A stretch of 64,000 bases of DNA from CAWELS01 sp964468205 (GCA_964468205.1 CAYXVG010000036.1:9497-73496), one strand, 5' to 3'; numbered from the stretch's first letter, positions 45,544 through 54,326 are shown. Made by a program: numbers and translations. The notes: generated from the letters alone by a model not told the origin.

Positions 45544-45616
45544 CTCTCGTAACCATAGCAGCCCCCGCTCCACGCGGCGGCACGCGGAACCCGCACCCAT
45601 GTTAGACTCTCAGCAA

Positions 45617-46771
45617 ATGAAGATGACGGCTCGAAACTGGAACCGCCGCGAGTTTCTCGCCGCCGGCGCCTCAGCCGCATTGGCCGCGGGTCTCGCACGG
45701 AAAGCCGACGCCGCTCCGGCTGGAGCCCCCGGCGAATGGCGCAACAAGCAGGAGGGTATGGCATACCGCCGCCTCGGCAAGACCAACTTCATGGTCTCGG
45801 AGATCGTCATGGGCGGCGTCAACATCAACCCGGACAACTGGGAGCTGATACTGCCGGCCCTCGACATGGGCCTCAACTACCTCGACACCGCTTCGAATTA
45901 CGGCCGCGGCCAAAGCGAGCTCGCCATGGCCAAAGTCATCAACGCGCGGCCGCGCGACAGCTTCTTCCTCTGCACTAAGGTGAACCCTTGGTCGAGCAAC
46001 CGGAACAAGCTCTATCAGGAGATCTTCGAAAGCCTCTCCGCCTCCGAGCAGAAGCGGCTCGAGACGCTCGCGCGTAACGAGATCGAAAAGAGCCGGGCCG
46101 ACGATCCGGACTACATCTGCGACTATCTGCCGAACCAGCGCGCGAACCTGCTCCGCGCCACACTGGCCAACGTGATGGCGGAGAAGTACGGCCACAAAAT
46201 CGACCGGAACAAGCATTACAAGCAGCTCATCTTCGACAGCGTCGAGCAGAGCCTCCAGCGCCTCGGCACGGACCACGTCGACATCCTCACCTGCCCGCAC
46301 GGCGCGGACACCGGTTACGAAGTGTCGGCTCATCCGGAGATCTTCGAAGCGTTCGAAAAGCTGAAACAGCAGGGTAAAGCGCGCCACCTCAGCGTCAGCG
46401 CGCACACCGGCCCCGGCGGAGTCCTGGAGGCCGCGGCCGAAACCGGCGTCTACTCCATGGCCATGGTCGCCTACAATATCGTCAACAGCCGCTTCATGGA
46501 AGGCTCGCTTAAGAAGGCGCAGGCCGCCGATCTCGGGGTAATCTCGATGAAGTCCGCCCGCGCCGTTCACAACGGACGCGGCCAGGGAATCGAGGATGAC
46601 CCGCGGCGGGTGAAGATGATCGAGGATGCGGTGCCCGGGCCGCTGAGCGTCCCGCGAAAAGCCTATCTGTGGGTGTTGCGGAATCCGTCGGTGGCGGCCT
46701 CGGTCTCCAACATGATCAGCGTCGAGATGGTTAAGGAGAACCTGTCCCTCGCCGTACGGAAACCAGCCTGA
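45617..46771 (+). CDS. Tat-exported aldo/keto reductase
   Basis: The 384-residue protein starts with a Tat signal (WNRREFLAAGASAALAAGLA). An aldo/keto reductase barrel follows with YRRLGKTNFMVSEIVMGG, LDTASNYGRGQSE (Asp and Tyr of the tetrad), FLCTKVN (Lys) and LTCPHGAD (His). A roughly 70-residue insert between the Lys and His motifs is unusual for simple members. Substrate unknown. The ATG 45617 is preferred; another at 45599 is in frame but has no better ribosome-binding site. It converges on a small gene, with a 7-base gap. Confidence 0.85.
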   Translation: MKMTARNWNRREFLAAGASAALAAGLARKADAAPAGAPGEWRNKQEGMAYRRLGKTNFMVSEIVMGGVNINPDNWELILPALDMGLNYLDTASNYGRGQSELAMAKVINARPRDSFFLCTKVNPWSSNRNKLYQEIFESLSASEQKRLETLARNEIEKSRADDPDYICDYLPNQRANLLRATLANVMAEKYGHKIDRNKHYKQLIFDSVEQSLQRLGTDHVDILTCPHGADTGYEVSAHPEIFEAFEKLKQQGKARHLSVSAHTGPGGVLEAAAETGVYSMAMVAYNIVNSRFMEGSLKKAQAADLGVISMKSARAVHNGRGQGIEDDPRRVKMIEDAVPGPLSVPRKAYLWVLRNPSVAASVSNMISVEMVKENLSLAVRKPA

Positions 46772-46778
46772 AATCTCG

Positions 46779-47084
46779 TCAGTCCGCTCCAGCCGTCCGG
46801 CTGAGCTTCTCTTGCAGGCCCCGCTCCTCGAGCAGCAGCCGCCGCAGCATCCGCAAGTCGTTCAAGATACGCCGGCTTCTGGCTGTGTGGAACTGGAGCC
46901 GTTCCAGCTTGTGAGCCACCAGGCGCAACGCCTCCGCGCGCCGTTCAGCCCCCGACCCTCTAGCCGCCTCAAGGTCACTATCTACCTCTCCGCGCACTTC
47001 GTCTAACGTGTCGAGCAGTAACTCGATGTACTGATGGGCGCCTTCGATCGAATCGAATGGTGTTTCAGGCTTGTAACCGATAAT
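46779..47084 (-). CDS. Small conserved-looking protein, apparent ATT (or ATC) start
   Basis: The frame is open from a stop at 47109-47111 down to 46779 and encodes about 101 residues. It starts GYKPETPFDSIEGAHQYIE and continues as a charged, helical, Arg/Glu/Leu-rich protein. No ATG, GTG or TTG exists before an internal GTG at 46997, which would remove the best-ordered sequence. AGGAGG at 47091-47096 is followed by ATC-ATT-ATC; the ATT at 47084 lies at ideal spacing (6 bases). A perfect TATAAT is just upstream. I do not recognise a family. It is convergent with the aldo/keto reductase gene. Confidence 0.6.
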   Translation of the reverse strand: MIGYKPETPFDSIEGAHQYIELLLDTLDEVRGEVDSDLEAARGSGAERRAEALRLVAHKLERLQFHTARSRRILNDLRMLRRLLLEERGLQEKLSRTAGAD

Positions 47085-47090
47085 GATCCC

Positions 47091-47113
47091 CCTCCTTAGA
47101 CTACCGCATTATA
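47091..47113 (-). promoter_or_regulatory. -10 box and strong ribosome-binding site of the small gene
   Basis: On the minus strand TATAAT (47108-47113) precedes AAGGAGGGGG by about 10 bases. The -35 region at the 17-base position reads TTTCTT and is weak. The leader would be very short, so the ribosome-binding site limits initiation to the ATC/ATT/ATC run. Confidence 0.5.
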
Positions 47114-47197
47114 ACCCCGATGGAGCCCTGAAGAAAGTTCTTTTCTCGTCGCCTTCGGCCGCGCCGCGGCAGCGGAGTCACCCCAACCGGCGTGGCG

Positions 47198-49612
47198 CTA
47201 CCAGGCAGGGGCGCTGTTCTGATCTGCGTCCGTCCAGTACGGCAGCCACGTGAGCGCCGCCATCTTCACCGTGATGTTCGTCTTCCTGGGGCGCAGCTCC
47301 ACAACTTCAAATTCTTCCCGACGCGGGTCGACACGTTCCTCGATCAGCCGCGCCTCGCCTTCGAACTCCTCTTCCAGCGCAGCCAGTTGCTGGCGGTAGG
47401 CCTCCACATTCTTCTTCGCCCTTTCGACGTCGCCGGCTTCCTTCCCCGTACGGCTAACCGACCGCATCGCCGTCCCCGCCCTGCTCACGTTCGTCCGCGA
47501 CGCGATCTTCCGGCCAAATAAAGCGCCCACCAGCGTGGCGCCGATCGAGATAGCCGACTGCATCTTCTGCTGGCTCGCCTGTTGCGCCTCGCGCTCAACC
47601 ACCGCCTCGGCCTTGCGGATCTTCTCCTCGAGCCGGGCGATCCTCACTGCGTACTTCTTCCGCAACTTCTCAATTTGGCTGTCCCTCTCTTCGCGGGCGG
47701 CGATGTCGAGCCGGATCCGGAATTCCCGCTCGTTCTCCCCGGCCTCGGAAACAGCCCCCAGACTGGGACTCTTCCAGAGAGTGAGCGTTTGGGTCGTGTA
47801 GAGCCACTGGACGAAACTCCGCTGCCAGGCTGCGTAGCTTCGGCTCCTTGCCGCGGCGGGCGGAAGATCCTCATATTGGGCCGCGCCGTACGGCTCCTGC
47901 TCCAGATCCCCTGCGGCAAGCTCGAGAGCCTCCGCAAACTCCCAGTCGACGGGCGTCGCCGAGGATTCGATGGGCGTCCAGAAAGCGTAGTCAAGGCTTG
48001 TGTTGCATTTCAGCCGCGCGTTCGAGTACAGGATTCCCGCAAACCCGGCCAGCGCCGGCTGGTAGGAAAGCGTGGCGCCGCGCGGAGCCGGCCGGCGCAC
48101 CGGCGCGAAAAACTCGCGCACATCCGGAGGCGTCACCGGGCGCTCCCGCACGGGCGGCTCAACCCGGACGGCATCGGCCACCGGTGGACCCGCGGCCACC
48201 CCCCTGCGCTCCCCCGTCAGGCGCTTGATCTGCTCGCGCGTCAGCGGCCCCGGCAGATAGGAGAGCGCCCACCGCGTATGGAACACCTCCGGCCCCTGCT
48301 CATGCACGTTGTACATCAGGAACACCCGCTTGCCCAGGCCGGCGAGCATTCCCTCGGCCGCTTTCCGGTCGAACTCCAGCCCGCTGCCCGCCGCTGCGCC
48401 TTCCAGGCCGTCGATCACCCGCTCCTGATCCCGGTCCGTCTGCAAGCGCCCGACAAACCAGGTGCCCATGTTGCTCATCGCCTTATAATCGAGGTCCTTC
48501 GGATTCTGCGTCGCCAGAACCACGCCGAGGCCGAACGCCCGGGCTTGCTTGAGCAACGTCATCATCGGAGCCTTGCTCGGCGGGTTTGCCACCGGCGGCA
48601 GGTAGCCGGCGATCTCATCCATGTAGAGCAGCGCCCGCAGGCTGGTGGTTCCCGCCTGCCGCCGCATCCAGCTCACGGTCTGGTTGAGCAGCGTGGAGAC
48701 GAAGAACATGCGCTCGGCGTCGTTCAGGTGAGCGATCGTGAAAATGGAGTGCCGCGGCCGCCCATCGGCGGTGTAAAGCATCCGGTCAATATCGAGAGGC
48801 TCCCCGGCAAGCCAGGCTTCGAAACCGGGCGACGCCAGCACGTTATTCATCGTCATCGCCAGCGTGAAACGCTCCCGGGCCGGGTAGAAGGACTCCAGGT
48901 CCATCATGCCGACCTGCTCCAACGGCGGCTTCTGGATCTCCAGGATCAAATCCCCGAACGCGAGCGAGCGGTTCTCGCTCCAAGCCTTATCGAGGATCAA
49001 TGAGAGCAGGATGTGCTCGCGGCTCCGCACGGGATCGGCGTCGAGTCCCAGCAGCCCGAGTAGCGAGGTAACCGTCGCCTGCACCCTCTCGCGCATTAGC
49101 TCCCGGTCCTCCCGCACCGCCGGCGCCGGCGCGTCAAACGACTTCAACAACGACACCTGCAGGCCAGACTCGCTGCCCGGCGTATACACCGCGAAATCCG
49201 CCGCCTCCCGCAACCGCCGGATCCGCCCGCCGTCCTGATCCCACTGCGCAAGACCGTTTTTCCAAAGCTCCGCCTGGCCGGCCGCATACTCCTCCGGCGT
49301 CACCCCCTTTTGCTCCGCCGCCCCTTCCGGAATCCACGGTGCAAACTCCTCGCCGCTCAGCCCGGGAAAGTTGAGCAGCAGGTTCGTCAGATCCCCCTTC
49401 GGATCGACGATGATCGCCGGAATCCCGTCAATCGCCGCCTCCTCGAGCAGCACTACGCACAACCCCGTCTTACCGCTGCCCGTCATCCCGAAGCACGCCG
49501 CGTGCGTCACCAGGTCCTTCGAGTCATAAAGCAGCAGTTCGTCTCTGATTTTCTTGCTGGAAAGATCGTAATTCCGGCCCAGGTAAAATGCGCCGAGCTT
49601 CTCGTAGTTCAT
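47198..49612 (-). CDS. HerA/FtsK-like P-loop ATPase with coiled coil and glycine zipper
   Basis: The 804-residue protein has Walker A in FGMTGSGKTGL (about 42-50), IIVDPKGDLTNLL, Walker B in LLYMDEIAGYLPP and VLATQNPKDLDYKAMSN, the signature of HerA/DUF87-type hexameric ATPases. A linker with proline-rich sequence follows, then a coiled coil (around 640-690), a glycine-zipper stretch (AISIGATLVGALFGRKIA) and a second coiled coil. HerA-type ATPases act on DNA ends or move DNA; some belong to phage-defence systems. No NurA, SIR2 or DUF4297 partner is visible. The ATG has GGAGGAG about 11 bases upstream. Confidence 0.82.
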   Translation of the reverse strand: MNYEKLGAFYLGRNYDLSSKKIRDELLLYDSKDLVTHAACFGMTGSGKTGLCVVLLEEAAIDGIPAIIVDPKGDLTNLLLNFPGLSGEEFAPWIPEGAAEQKGVTPEEYAAGQAELWKNGLAQWDQDGGRIRRLREAADFAVYTPGSESGLQVSLLKSFDAPAPAVREDRELMRERVQATVTSLLGLLGLDADPVRSREHILLSLILDKAWSENRSLAFGDLILEIQKPPLEQVGMMDLESFYPARERFTLAMTMNNVLASPGFEAWLAGEPLDIDRMLYTADGRPRHSIFTIAHLNDAERMFFVSTLLNQTVSWMRRQAGTTSLRALLYMDEIAGYLPPVANPPSKAPMMTLLKQARAFGLGVVLATQNPKDLDYKAMSNMGTWFVGRLQTDRDQERVIDGLEGAAAGSGLEFDRKAAEGMLAGLGKRVFLMYNVHEQGPEVFHTRWALSYLPGPLTREQIKRLTGERRGVAAGPPVADAVRVEPPVRERPVTPPDVREFFAPVRRPAPRGATLSYQPALAGFAGILYSNARLKCNTSLDYAFWTPIESSATPVDWEFAEALELAAGDLEQEPYGAAQYEDLPPAAARSRSYAAWQRSFVQWLYTTQTLTLWKSPSLGAVSEAGENEREFRIRLDIAAREERDSQIEKLRKKYAVRIARLEEKIRKAEAVVEREAQQASQQKMQSAISIGATLVGALFGRKIASRTNVSRAGTAMRSVSRTGKEAGDVERAKKNVEAYRQQLAALEEEFEGEARLIEERVDPRREEFEVVELRPRKTNITVKMAALTWLPYWTDADQNSAPAW

Positions 49613-50068
49613 GCCTTCGGGGCTTCTCCTCCATCAATGGATTAACGTGATAGTAGCGCAGTGAACACCGCGATGGTCATTTCCATGGGCCTGCTCCGGC
49701 TGCTCTCGATCGACGATTCCCCGCCGGCGGATCTGACTGAACCGCCCGCCCCTCCAGCGCCGGTCAATCTCGATTGCTCGCCAACTCTGCCGGCATTCAA
49801 ACCCCCTCTTCGACTGAGTGTCAGCACCTTGCGCGACACCGGAACAGCCCTCATTACCGCTGTGGCGCAAACATTTGGGTCGGCGGGACCGCAGCCACCT
49901 GTGCAGACTCCGCAACGCGGGGAGCGTTCCAGGAACCCCTGCTGGAGCGAAAACCCATTCGCCTATGAAGTACTTTCCCGCTATGCCACCGCTCACCGGC
50001 GGCGCTCGACGGACGGGACCTTCGAGACTCGACCTGGCCCAACTTCACGAGGAGCGTGCGGGCTGATC
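49613..50068. other. 456-base gap with no supported gene
   Basis: This stretch lies between the start of the HerA-like gene and the stop of the TIR gene. Several overlapping frames are open on both strands (the longest near 49661-50125 plus and 49634-49996 minus), but their products are Arg/Pro/Ser-rich, have no motif I recognise, and lack ribosome-binding sites. A decayed gene is possible. Confidence 0.5.
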
Positions 50069-51127
50069 TCACCGCTTCAGTCGCATCACCTGGATAACCG
50101 CCAGCACGCACGCTGCGAAACTTAGCATCATCACAACATGGGCTGCCCGCAGCAGGAGTACGTTCCACCGGATGGAATCCCGTGTCCAGAGCCTCTCTAC
50201 CTCGCCGCCGGCATCCATGATCAACTGCTCCAGCGTCATCTCCCGGTGCGCTGCCAAGTACTGCCGGGCGATTGCTGTCGCCTCGGAACCCACCACCACT
50301 GGCGTTGATTCATAGGGCGCCGTGAAGGTTGACCACAACCACTGGTAGGCGGAAAGAGCGCCGATGCCGCACGCCAGACACGCCAGCGCCATCACGGTGA
50401 GTCGGCGCGGCCTGTCGGGATCTGGCTTCATCCGCAGCAGTGCGAGGATGACGGCGGCCGCCAACAGTACGATCGCCGCCACGGGGCCGGCCGCTCGGCT
50501 TCCTTCTGCCGTCAGGTCCGCGGGCGGAGGCCAGTAATAGCTCATCACACCCGCTGCGGCACACACGCCGATCTGCCCCACTAGAACCGGCGATTCGCGG
50601 ATCTGCCGCGCCACGGCCGCATGCATCGAAGGCGACCTCGCCTTCAGACCGGTGCACTCCTCTAGCGCGCCGACCAACTTCCTAACGTCACCCTCGAAGT
50701 GGCTGTGCCGGACTTCGATTGCGTTGCACCGGGTCAGCCGCTGCAACTCCTCGGGGAGATCCTGCGGATCGGGCATCTGCGCCCCGCCCACCAGGACGGG
50801 GATCACCGGAATTCCCCGTCGAAGTGCCGAGGCAACCTCCAGCCGGACGTAGTCGTTCGGATCCTCCAGACGGCGACGTCCCCTGGCGTCTTCTATCCGC
50901 GGCCAACCCGGGCCAATCATCACCAGGACAACGGAACAGTTTCTGATCGTCTCTTCAATCGTGCGCACGAAATCCTGCCCGGCGCGAATGGAGTCCACGT
51001 CATGAAACACCGCCTCCGCGCCGAAGGCCGCGCCCAGGCGGTCGAAGATCCGCCCGGTGTGGCCGGCGCTATCCTGCCGGCGGTAGCTGAGGAAAACCTT
51101 GGCGCTCACGGTACTGGAATCTGCCAT
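50069..51127 (-). CDS. TIR-domain protein with four membrane helices
   Basis: The 352-residue protein begins with a bacterial TIR domain (KVFLSYRRQDSAGHTGRIFD, FHDVDSIRAGQDFV, VVLVMIGPGW, YVRLEVASALRRGIPVIPVL). The Glu in RLEVA is at the position of the NADase catalytic Glu. A linker leads to four hydrophobic helices (around 180-200, 215-237, 245-268 and 325-350), so the TIR domain would face the cytoplasm. The start lies 22 bases inside the upstream ankyrin gene, which implies coupled expression. Possible roles are NAD-cleaving defence or membrane signalling. Confidence 0.85.
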   Translation of the reverse strand: MADSSTVSAKVFLSYRRQDSAGHTGRIFDRLGAAFGAEAVFHDVDSIRAGQDFVRTIEETIRNCSVVLVMIGPGWPRIEDARGRRRLEDPNDYVRLEVASALRRGIPVIPVLVGGAQMPDPQDLPEELQRLTRCNAIEVRHSHFEGDVRKLVGALEECTGLKARSPSMHAAVARQIRESPVLVGQIGVCAAAGVMSYYWPPPADLTAEGSRAAGPVAAIVLLAAAVILALLRMKPDPDRPRRLTVMALACLACGIGALSAYQWLWSTFTAPYESTPVVVGSEATAIARQYLAAHREMTLEQLIMDAGGEVERLWTRDSIRWNVLLLRAAHVVMMLSFAACVLAVIQVMRLKR

Positions 51128-52077
51128 TCCTCCTGTGCGCTTTCTCCTCCCACCGTAATGGTCTGGGGCTTGCTGAGCTTCTCGCTGCCGGGCATCTTTG
51201 CGGTCACAACGTACCGGCCTGGCGGCATGGAGTGCCGCGCCGGGCTGCTCAGGTTCGGGAACAGCTCGAATTCCACATCGGGAAAGTGGGCCATAAACTT
51301 CGACAAATAGAACAACTGCCAGCCGGGAGACGGCTCACCCTCCCTCACGGTGTGGACCGCCACCGGCGCAACCCTCGCCGCATCGTGTAACCGGCAGTCG
51401 GCGGCCTTCACCGCCAGGTCCTGGGCAACGTCCTGTAGAATCGCCAGTGCCCGTTCGGTTTCGTTCATCTGTGCGATTTTTCCCAGCGCGCCGCCGATCG
51501 CTTCGAGCTCTTTCATGTACGCTGCGGCGCCTTCGAAGCCGGCGGGCCAGCGATCGAACAGATACCAGAGATCCTGGCGTAAGTCTGCGGCCAACAGGTT
51601 AACCCTACTGTCTGCTGATCCGTGCCGCCCCTCAACACTGCACAGTTGCCCGCTGATCTCGAACAGGGTTCGCTTCCTTCTCGCCACCCGGCTCTCCGAA
51701 TGCATCGTGGCATCCTGCTCCGCAAGCAGCGCAAAGGCAGAGTCCTGGCAGAAGTAGGCCGCTATCTCCAACGGCGTCGCATCGGATGGGAACCATTCCA
51801 AGGCCACCCTATCGTCAATGTACCTACCCGAGACCGCTAGGTTCGGGTCGGCGCCAGCGGACAGCAGCAGCCGCATGATGTCCACATGTCCGTGGCGTGC
51901 GGCTGCGATCAGCGGGGTCAGATTGTTCTCACGCCGGTTCACGTCGATCCCCTGTTCCAGCAACCGTTTAACCGCGTCTACGTCGCCCTTCCGCGACCCT
52001 TCCACCAGTTGCGCGTCGGCGGCACAACAGAGGAGAAGCGCCATTGGCAGAATGAATCTCCCCGCGCTAGTCGGCAT
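51106..52077 (-). CDS. Exported ankyrin-repeat protein with C-terminal beta domain
   Basis: From ATG 52077 the product is 323 residues and starts with a signal peptide (MPTSAGRFILPMALLLCCAA, cleavage near ADAQ). About three ankyrin repeats follow (VEGSRKGDVDAVKRLLEQG, LTPLIAAARHGHVDIMRLLL, ATPLEIAAYF), then a helical region. The C-terminal beta-sandwich-like part has PPGRYVVTAKMPG and TITVGGESA. GGGGGG lies about 7 bases upstream of the ATG; a TTG at 52092 is in frame but less likely. It is upstream of the TIR gene and overlaps it by 22 bases. The protein would be periplasmic, opposite to the TIR domain. Confidence 0.78.
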   Translation of the reverse strand: MPTSAGRFILPMALLLCCAADAQLVEGSRKGDVDAVKRLLEQGIDVNRRENNLTPLIAAARHGHVDIMRLLLSAGADPNLAVSGRYIDDRVALEWFPSDATPLEIAAYFCQDSAFALLAEQDATMHSESRVARRKRTLFEISGQLCSVEGRHGSADSRVNLLAADLRQDLWYLFDRWPAGFEGAAAYMKELEAIGGALGKIAQMNETERALAILQDVAQDLAVKAADCRLHDAARVAPVAVHTVREGEPSPGWQLFYLSKFMAHFPDVEFELFPNLSSPARHSMPPGRYVVTAKMPGSEKLSKPQTITVGGESAQEEWQIPVP

Positions 52078-52271
52078 GAGTATGCCCCCCAAATCCTGCC
52101 ATCATCCTCCCACTGTTTCAGAAGATTGGCAACCGTCGCGAGGAGGTGGAGTGAAACAGGAGAAAACCACCCCCCCTGCTCCCCCGCCCAACCCGAAACC
52201 CCAAGCAAAACAACCCACCTCCACCCTCGTTCACGCGATCATAACCAAGTCGTGCTACTCATGGAAAGAAC

Positions 52272-53282
52272 ATGGTGAACAAATTCCGGCCCTGGACCAT
52301 CCGCGGCGCGCTCCTTCTCTTCGCGGCGATCTTCTGGTTTGCCGCCACGCAATCCCAAGCGCAGCCAGAGAACGAGTGGCGCTGGTACAAAGGCAATCTC
52401 CACACGCACACCATACACAGCGATGGTGACAGCTCCCCCGAGGTCGTCGTGCGCTGGTATAAAGAGCACCGTTACCACTTCCTCGTGTTGAGCGACCACA
52501 ACTACTTCACCGAGCCGGGCGGACTCAACTCCGTCCTCGGAGCATCCGAACGCTTCCTGCTTATTGGCGGCGAAGAGGTGACCTCGAAGTTCGAGCAAAA
52601 TGCGGTCCACCTGAACGCCTACGGCATCAGCAGGCTGGTTCCGCCCGAGTTCGGCTCCTCCGTGCTCGACACCATCCAGCAGAACGTCAACGCCATCGAA
52701 GCTGCGGGCGGCCTCTCCGCCCTCAACCATCCCAACTTCCGCTGGTCCGTCAGCCCCGACGAAATGGCCGCCGTCAAAGGACTAGACTTCTTCGAGGTCT
52801 ACAACGGACACCCCACCGTCCACAACGAAGGCGGCGGCGGCCACCCGGGCCTCGAGCAGATGTGGGACGTGGCCCTCACCGCCGGGCGGCGGATCCTCGC
52901 CGTCGCCACCGATGACGCCCATGTATTCAAGCGATGGGGTCCCGAGTACTCCAACCCCGGCCGCGGCTGGGTCCGCGTGCGCGCTAGGGAACTCACCAGC
53001 GAAGCAATTGTCGAAGGCCTCCGCGCCGGCAACTTCTATGCTTCCACGGGAGTCGAACTCACGGATGTCGAGCGGGATGGCGGACTGCTTCGCGTGCGGA
53101 TCGAGCCGGATGGCGACTTTCGCTATACGACCCGCTACTACGGAGCCGGCGGAAAGCTGCTGGAGGAAAGCTCCGGCTTGGAGTCCCAATATAAACTGAA
53201 GCCCGGCGACCGCTACGCCCGAGCCACCATCACCGACTCCGCCGGCCGCCGCGCCTGGACCCAGCCTGTCTTCGCCCACTGA
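52272..53282 (+). CDS. Exported PHP-domain metal-dependent hydrolase (CehA/McbA-like)
   Basis: The 336-residue protein has a signal peptide (LLLFAAIFWFAATQSQAQ) and a PHP domain: YKGNLHTHTIHSDGDSSPE, VLSDHNYF, GGEEVTS, LNHPNFRW and VATDDAH, which supply the His/Asp metal ligands. Family members are phosphoesterases or carbamate hydrolases; the substrate here is unknown. The closing 80 residues form a beta-rich domain. It stands alone, with 194 bases upstream without recognisable signals. Confidence 0.85.
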   Translation: MVNKFRPWTIRGALLLFAAIFWFAATQSQAQPENEWRWYKGNLHTHTIHSDGDSSPEVVVRWYKEHRYHFLVLSDHNYFTEPGGLNSVLGASERFLLIGGEEVTSKFEQNAVHLNAYGISRLVPPEFGSSVLDTIQQNVNAIEAAGGLSALNHPNFRWSVSPDEMAAVKGLDFFEVYNGHPTVHNEGGGGHPGLEQMWDVALTAGRRILAVATDDAHVFKRWGPEYSNPGRGWVRVRARELTSEAIVEGLRAGNFYASTGVELTDVERDGGLLRVRIEPDGDFRYTTRYYGAGGKLLEESSGLESQYKLKPGDRYARATITDSAGRRAWTQPVFAH

Positions 53283-53333
53283 CCGGCCGGCCGCCCCGTG
53301 TTCCAGCCCGGGCCGCGCTCCTCCGGCAACCGC

Positions 53334-53760
53334 TCACGCCACAATCGGCAACTCCGGCCGCCGGCGCTCAGCGGGAATCTCCAGCCGCTCCGGAATGTGC
53401 CCCGGACGAAATAGCGCCCACTTCAACTCCGGTCCGAAGAGCTTCCGCCCAAGCAGGTAGTCGTAGCGCGGAATGCCGAAGCTCAGCTCGTCCTCGCCCG
53501 TCGAATGCGGGTTCTGGCAGGGACTGCAGGCCGACTGCCCGGGTATCCTCGCCGACGAACATCTCGAGCTCGTTTGGGTACCGAACAGCCACATTCTCCG
53601 CCCCGAGCTTCTCCGCCAGCAGAGCTTCCACCACCCGGACGCCATTTGGAACGTACTTGACCTGCCCGTCCTCCCAGGTCTCCCTGTCCCTTGACCAGTT
53701 CACCCTTAGACCCAACGCGTATTTTGCCGGTAACGTCGCCGGCAAAGCAGGCGGCGCCAA
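53334..53760 (-). pseudogene. Remnant of a cobalamin-binding radical-SAM-type gene with frameshift/deletion
   Basis: One minus-strand frame (from 53760) reads LGLRVNWSRDRETWEDGQVK and YVPNGVRVVEALLAEKLGAE, then ELEMFVGEDTRAVGL. This resembles the N-terminal B12-binding part of certain radical SAM proteins. Near 53540 the sense moves to another frame that reads ACSPCQNPHSTGEDELSFGI and ends with WALFRPGHIPERLEI, which looks like the C-terminal end of such a protein. The radical SAM CxxxCxxC core is missing, so an internal deletion is inferred. The family assignment is from memory and only moderately sure. Confidence 0.42.
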
Positions 53761-53773
53761 CCAGATCGTGCCG

Positions 53774-54304
53774 TTAGCGGGCTTCCGAAAGCAAAGTCCT
53801 TACAATCTTGTGGAGATGCTCCGGGCTGAGAATCGCGTTGTGTTTGGCAACAACCCGCCCGCGCCGGTCCAAGAAAAGCGTCTGCGGCAAAACCTCCAAC
53901 CCCCCATAGTCGCGCGCCACCTCCGCGTTGCCTAGCAGCACCGGGTAGTTCACCTCATACTGAGCCACGAACGGCGTCACCGCCCGCCAGCCGCGTTCGT
54001 CCATCGCCACGCCCAGAACCTGAAACCCCTCGTCCTTAAACTCCGCGTGCACGTTCTTCAGCCACGGGATCTCCGTCCGGCACGGCGCGCACCAGGTCGC
54101 CCAAAAATTCAGCAGCACCACCTGACCGCGAAAATCCGAGAGCTTCCGTTTCTTGCCCTTGGAATCACGCAACTCGAAATCCGGCGCCAGAGGCCGTTCG
54201 GCCGCGATTCCCGACACAACTGCCACCAGCAGTCCCAGCCCGATTGCGGCCAGTGGCGCCCGCTCGCCGGCGTTCCTCCGTCCTTGTATACTGGCGTAAA
54301 GCAT
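53774..54304 (-). CDS. TlpA/ResA-like thiol-disulfide oxidoreductase
   Basis: The 176-residue protein has an N-terminal membrane/signal helix (LAAIGLGLLVAVVSGIAA). A thioredoxin fold follows with LLNFWATWCAPCRTEIPWL (active-site CAPC) and the cis-Pro in LEVLPQTLFLD. It acts in the periplasm on cysteines of cytochromes or other proteins. The ATG lies directly below an AT-rich palindrome with TATAGT. It is divergent from a TonB receptor gene whose plug domain contains a CQNC pair. Confidence 0.9.
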   Translation of the reverse strand: MLYASIQGRRNAGERAPLAAIGLGLLVAVVSGIAAERPLAPDFELRDSKGKKRKLSDFRGQVVLLNFWATWCAPCRTEIPWLKNVHAEFKDEGFQVLGVAMDERGWRAVTPFVAQYEVNYPVLLGNAEVARDYGGLEVLPQTLFLDRRGRVVAKHNAILSPEHLHKIVRTLLSEAR

Positions 54305-54309
54305 GATAA

Positions 54310-54326
54310 ATTAACTATAGTTTAAT
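54310..54326. promoter_or_regulatory. AT-rich palindrome in a divergent promoter region
   Basis: AACTATAGTT at 54313-54322 is a perfect ten-base palindrome, flanked by TT and TAAT to give an imperfect 15-17 base inverted repeat. It sits in the 68-base gap between the thioredoxin and TonB receptor genes and contains TATAGT, readable as a -10 box on both strands. It could be an operator shared by both genes. Confidence 0.4.

Noticed and set aside
49661..50125. A 154-codon plus-strand frame in the gap before the TIR gene
   Set aside because: Composition is Arg/Pro/Ser-rich, no motif is recognisable, and it runs into the opposite-strand TIR gene.
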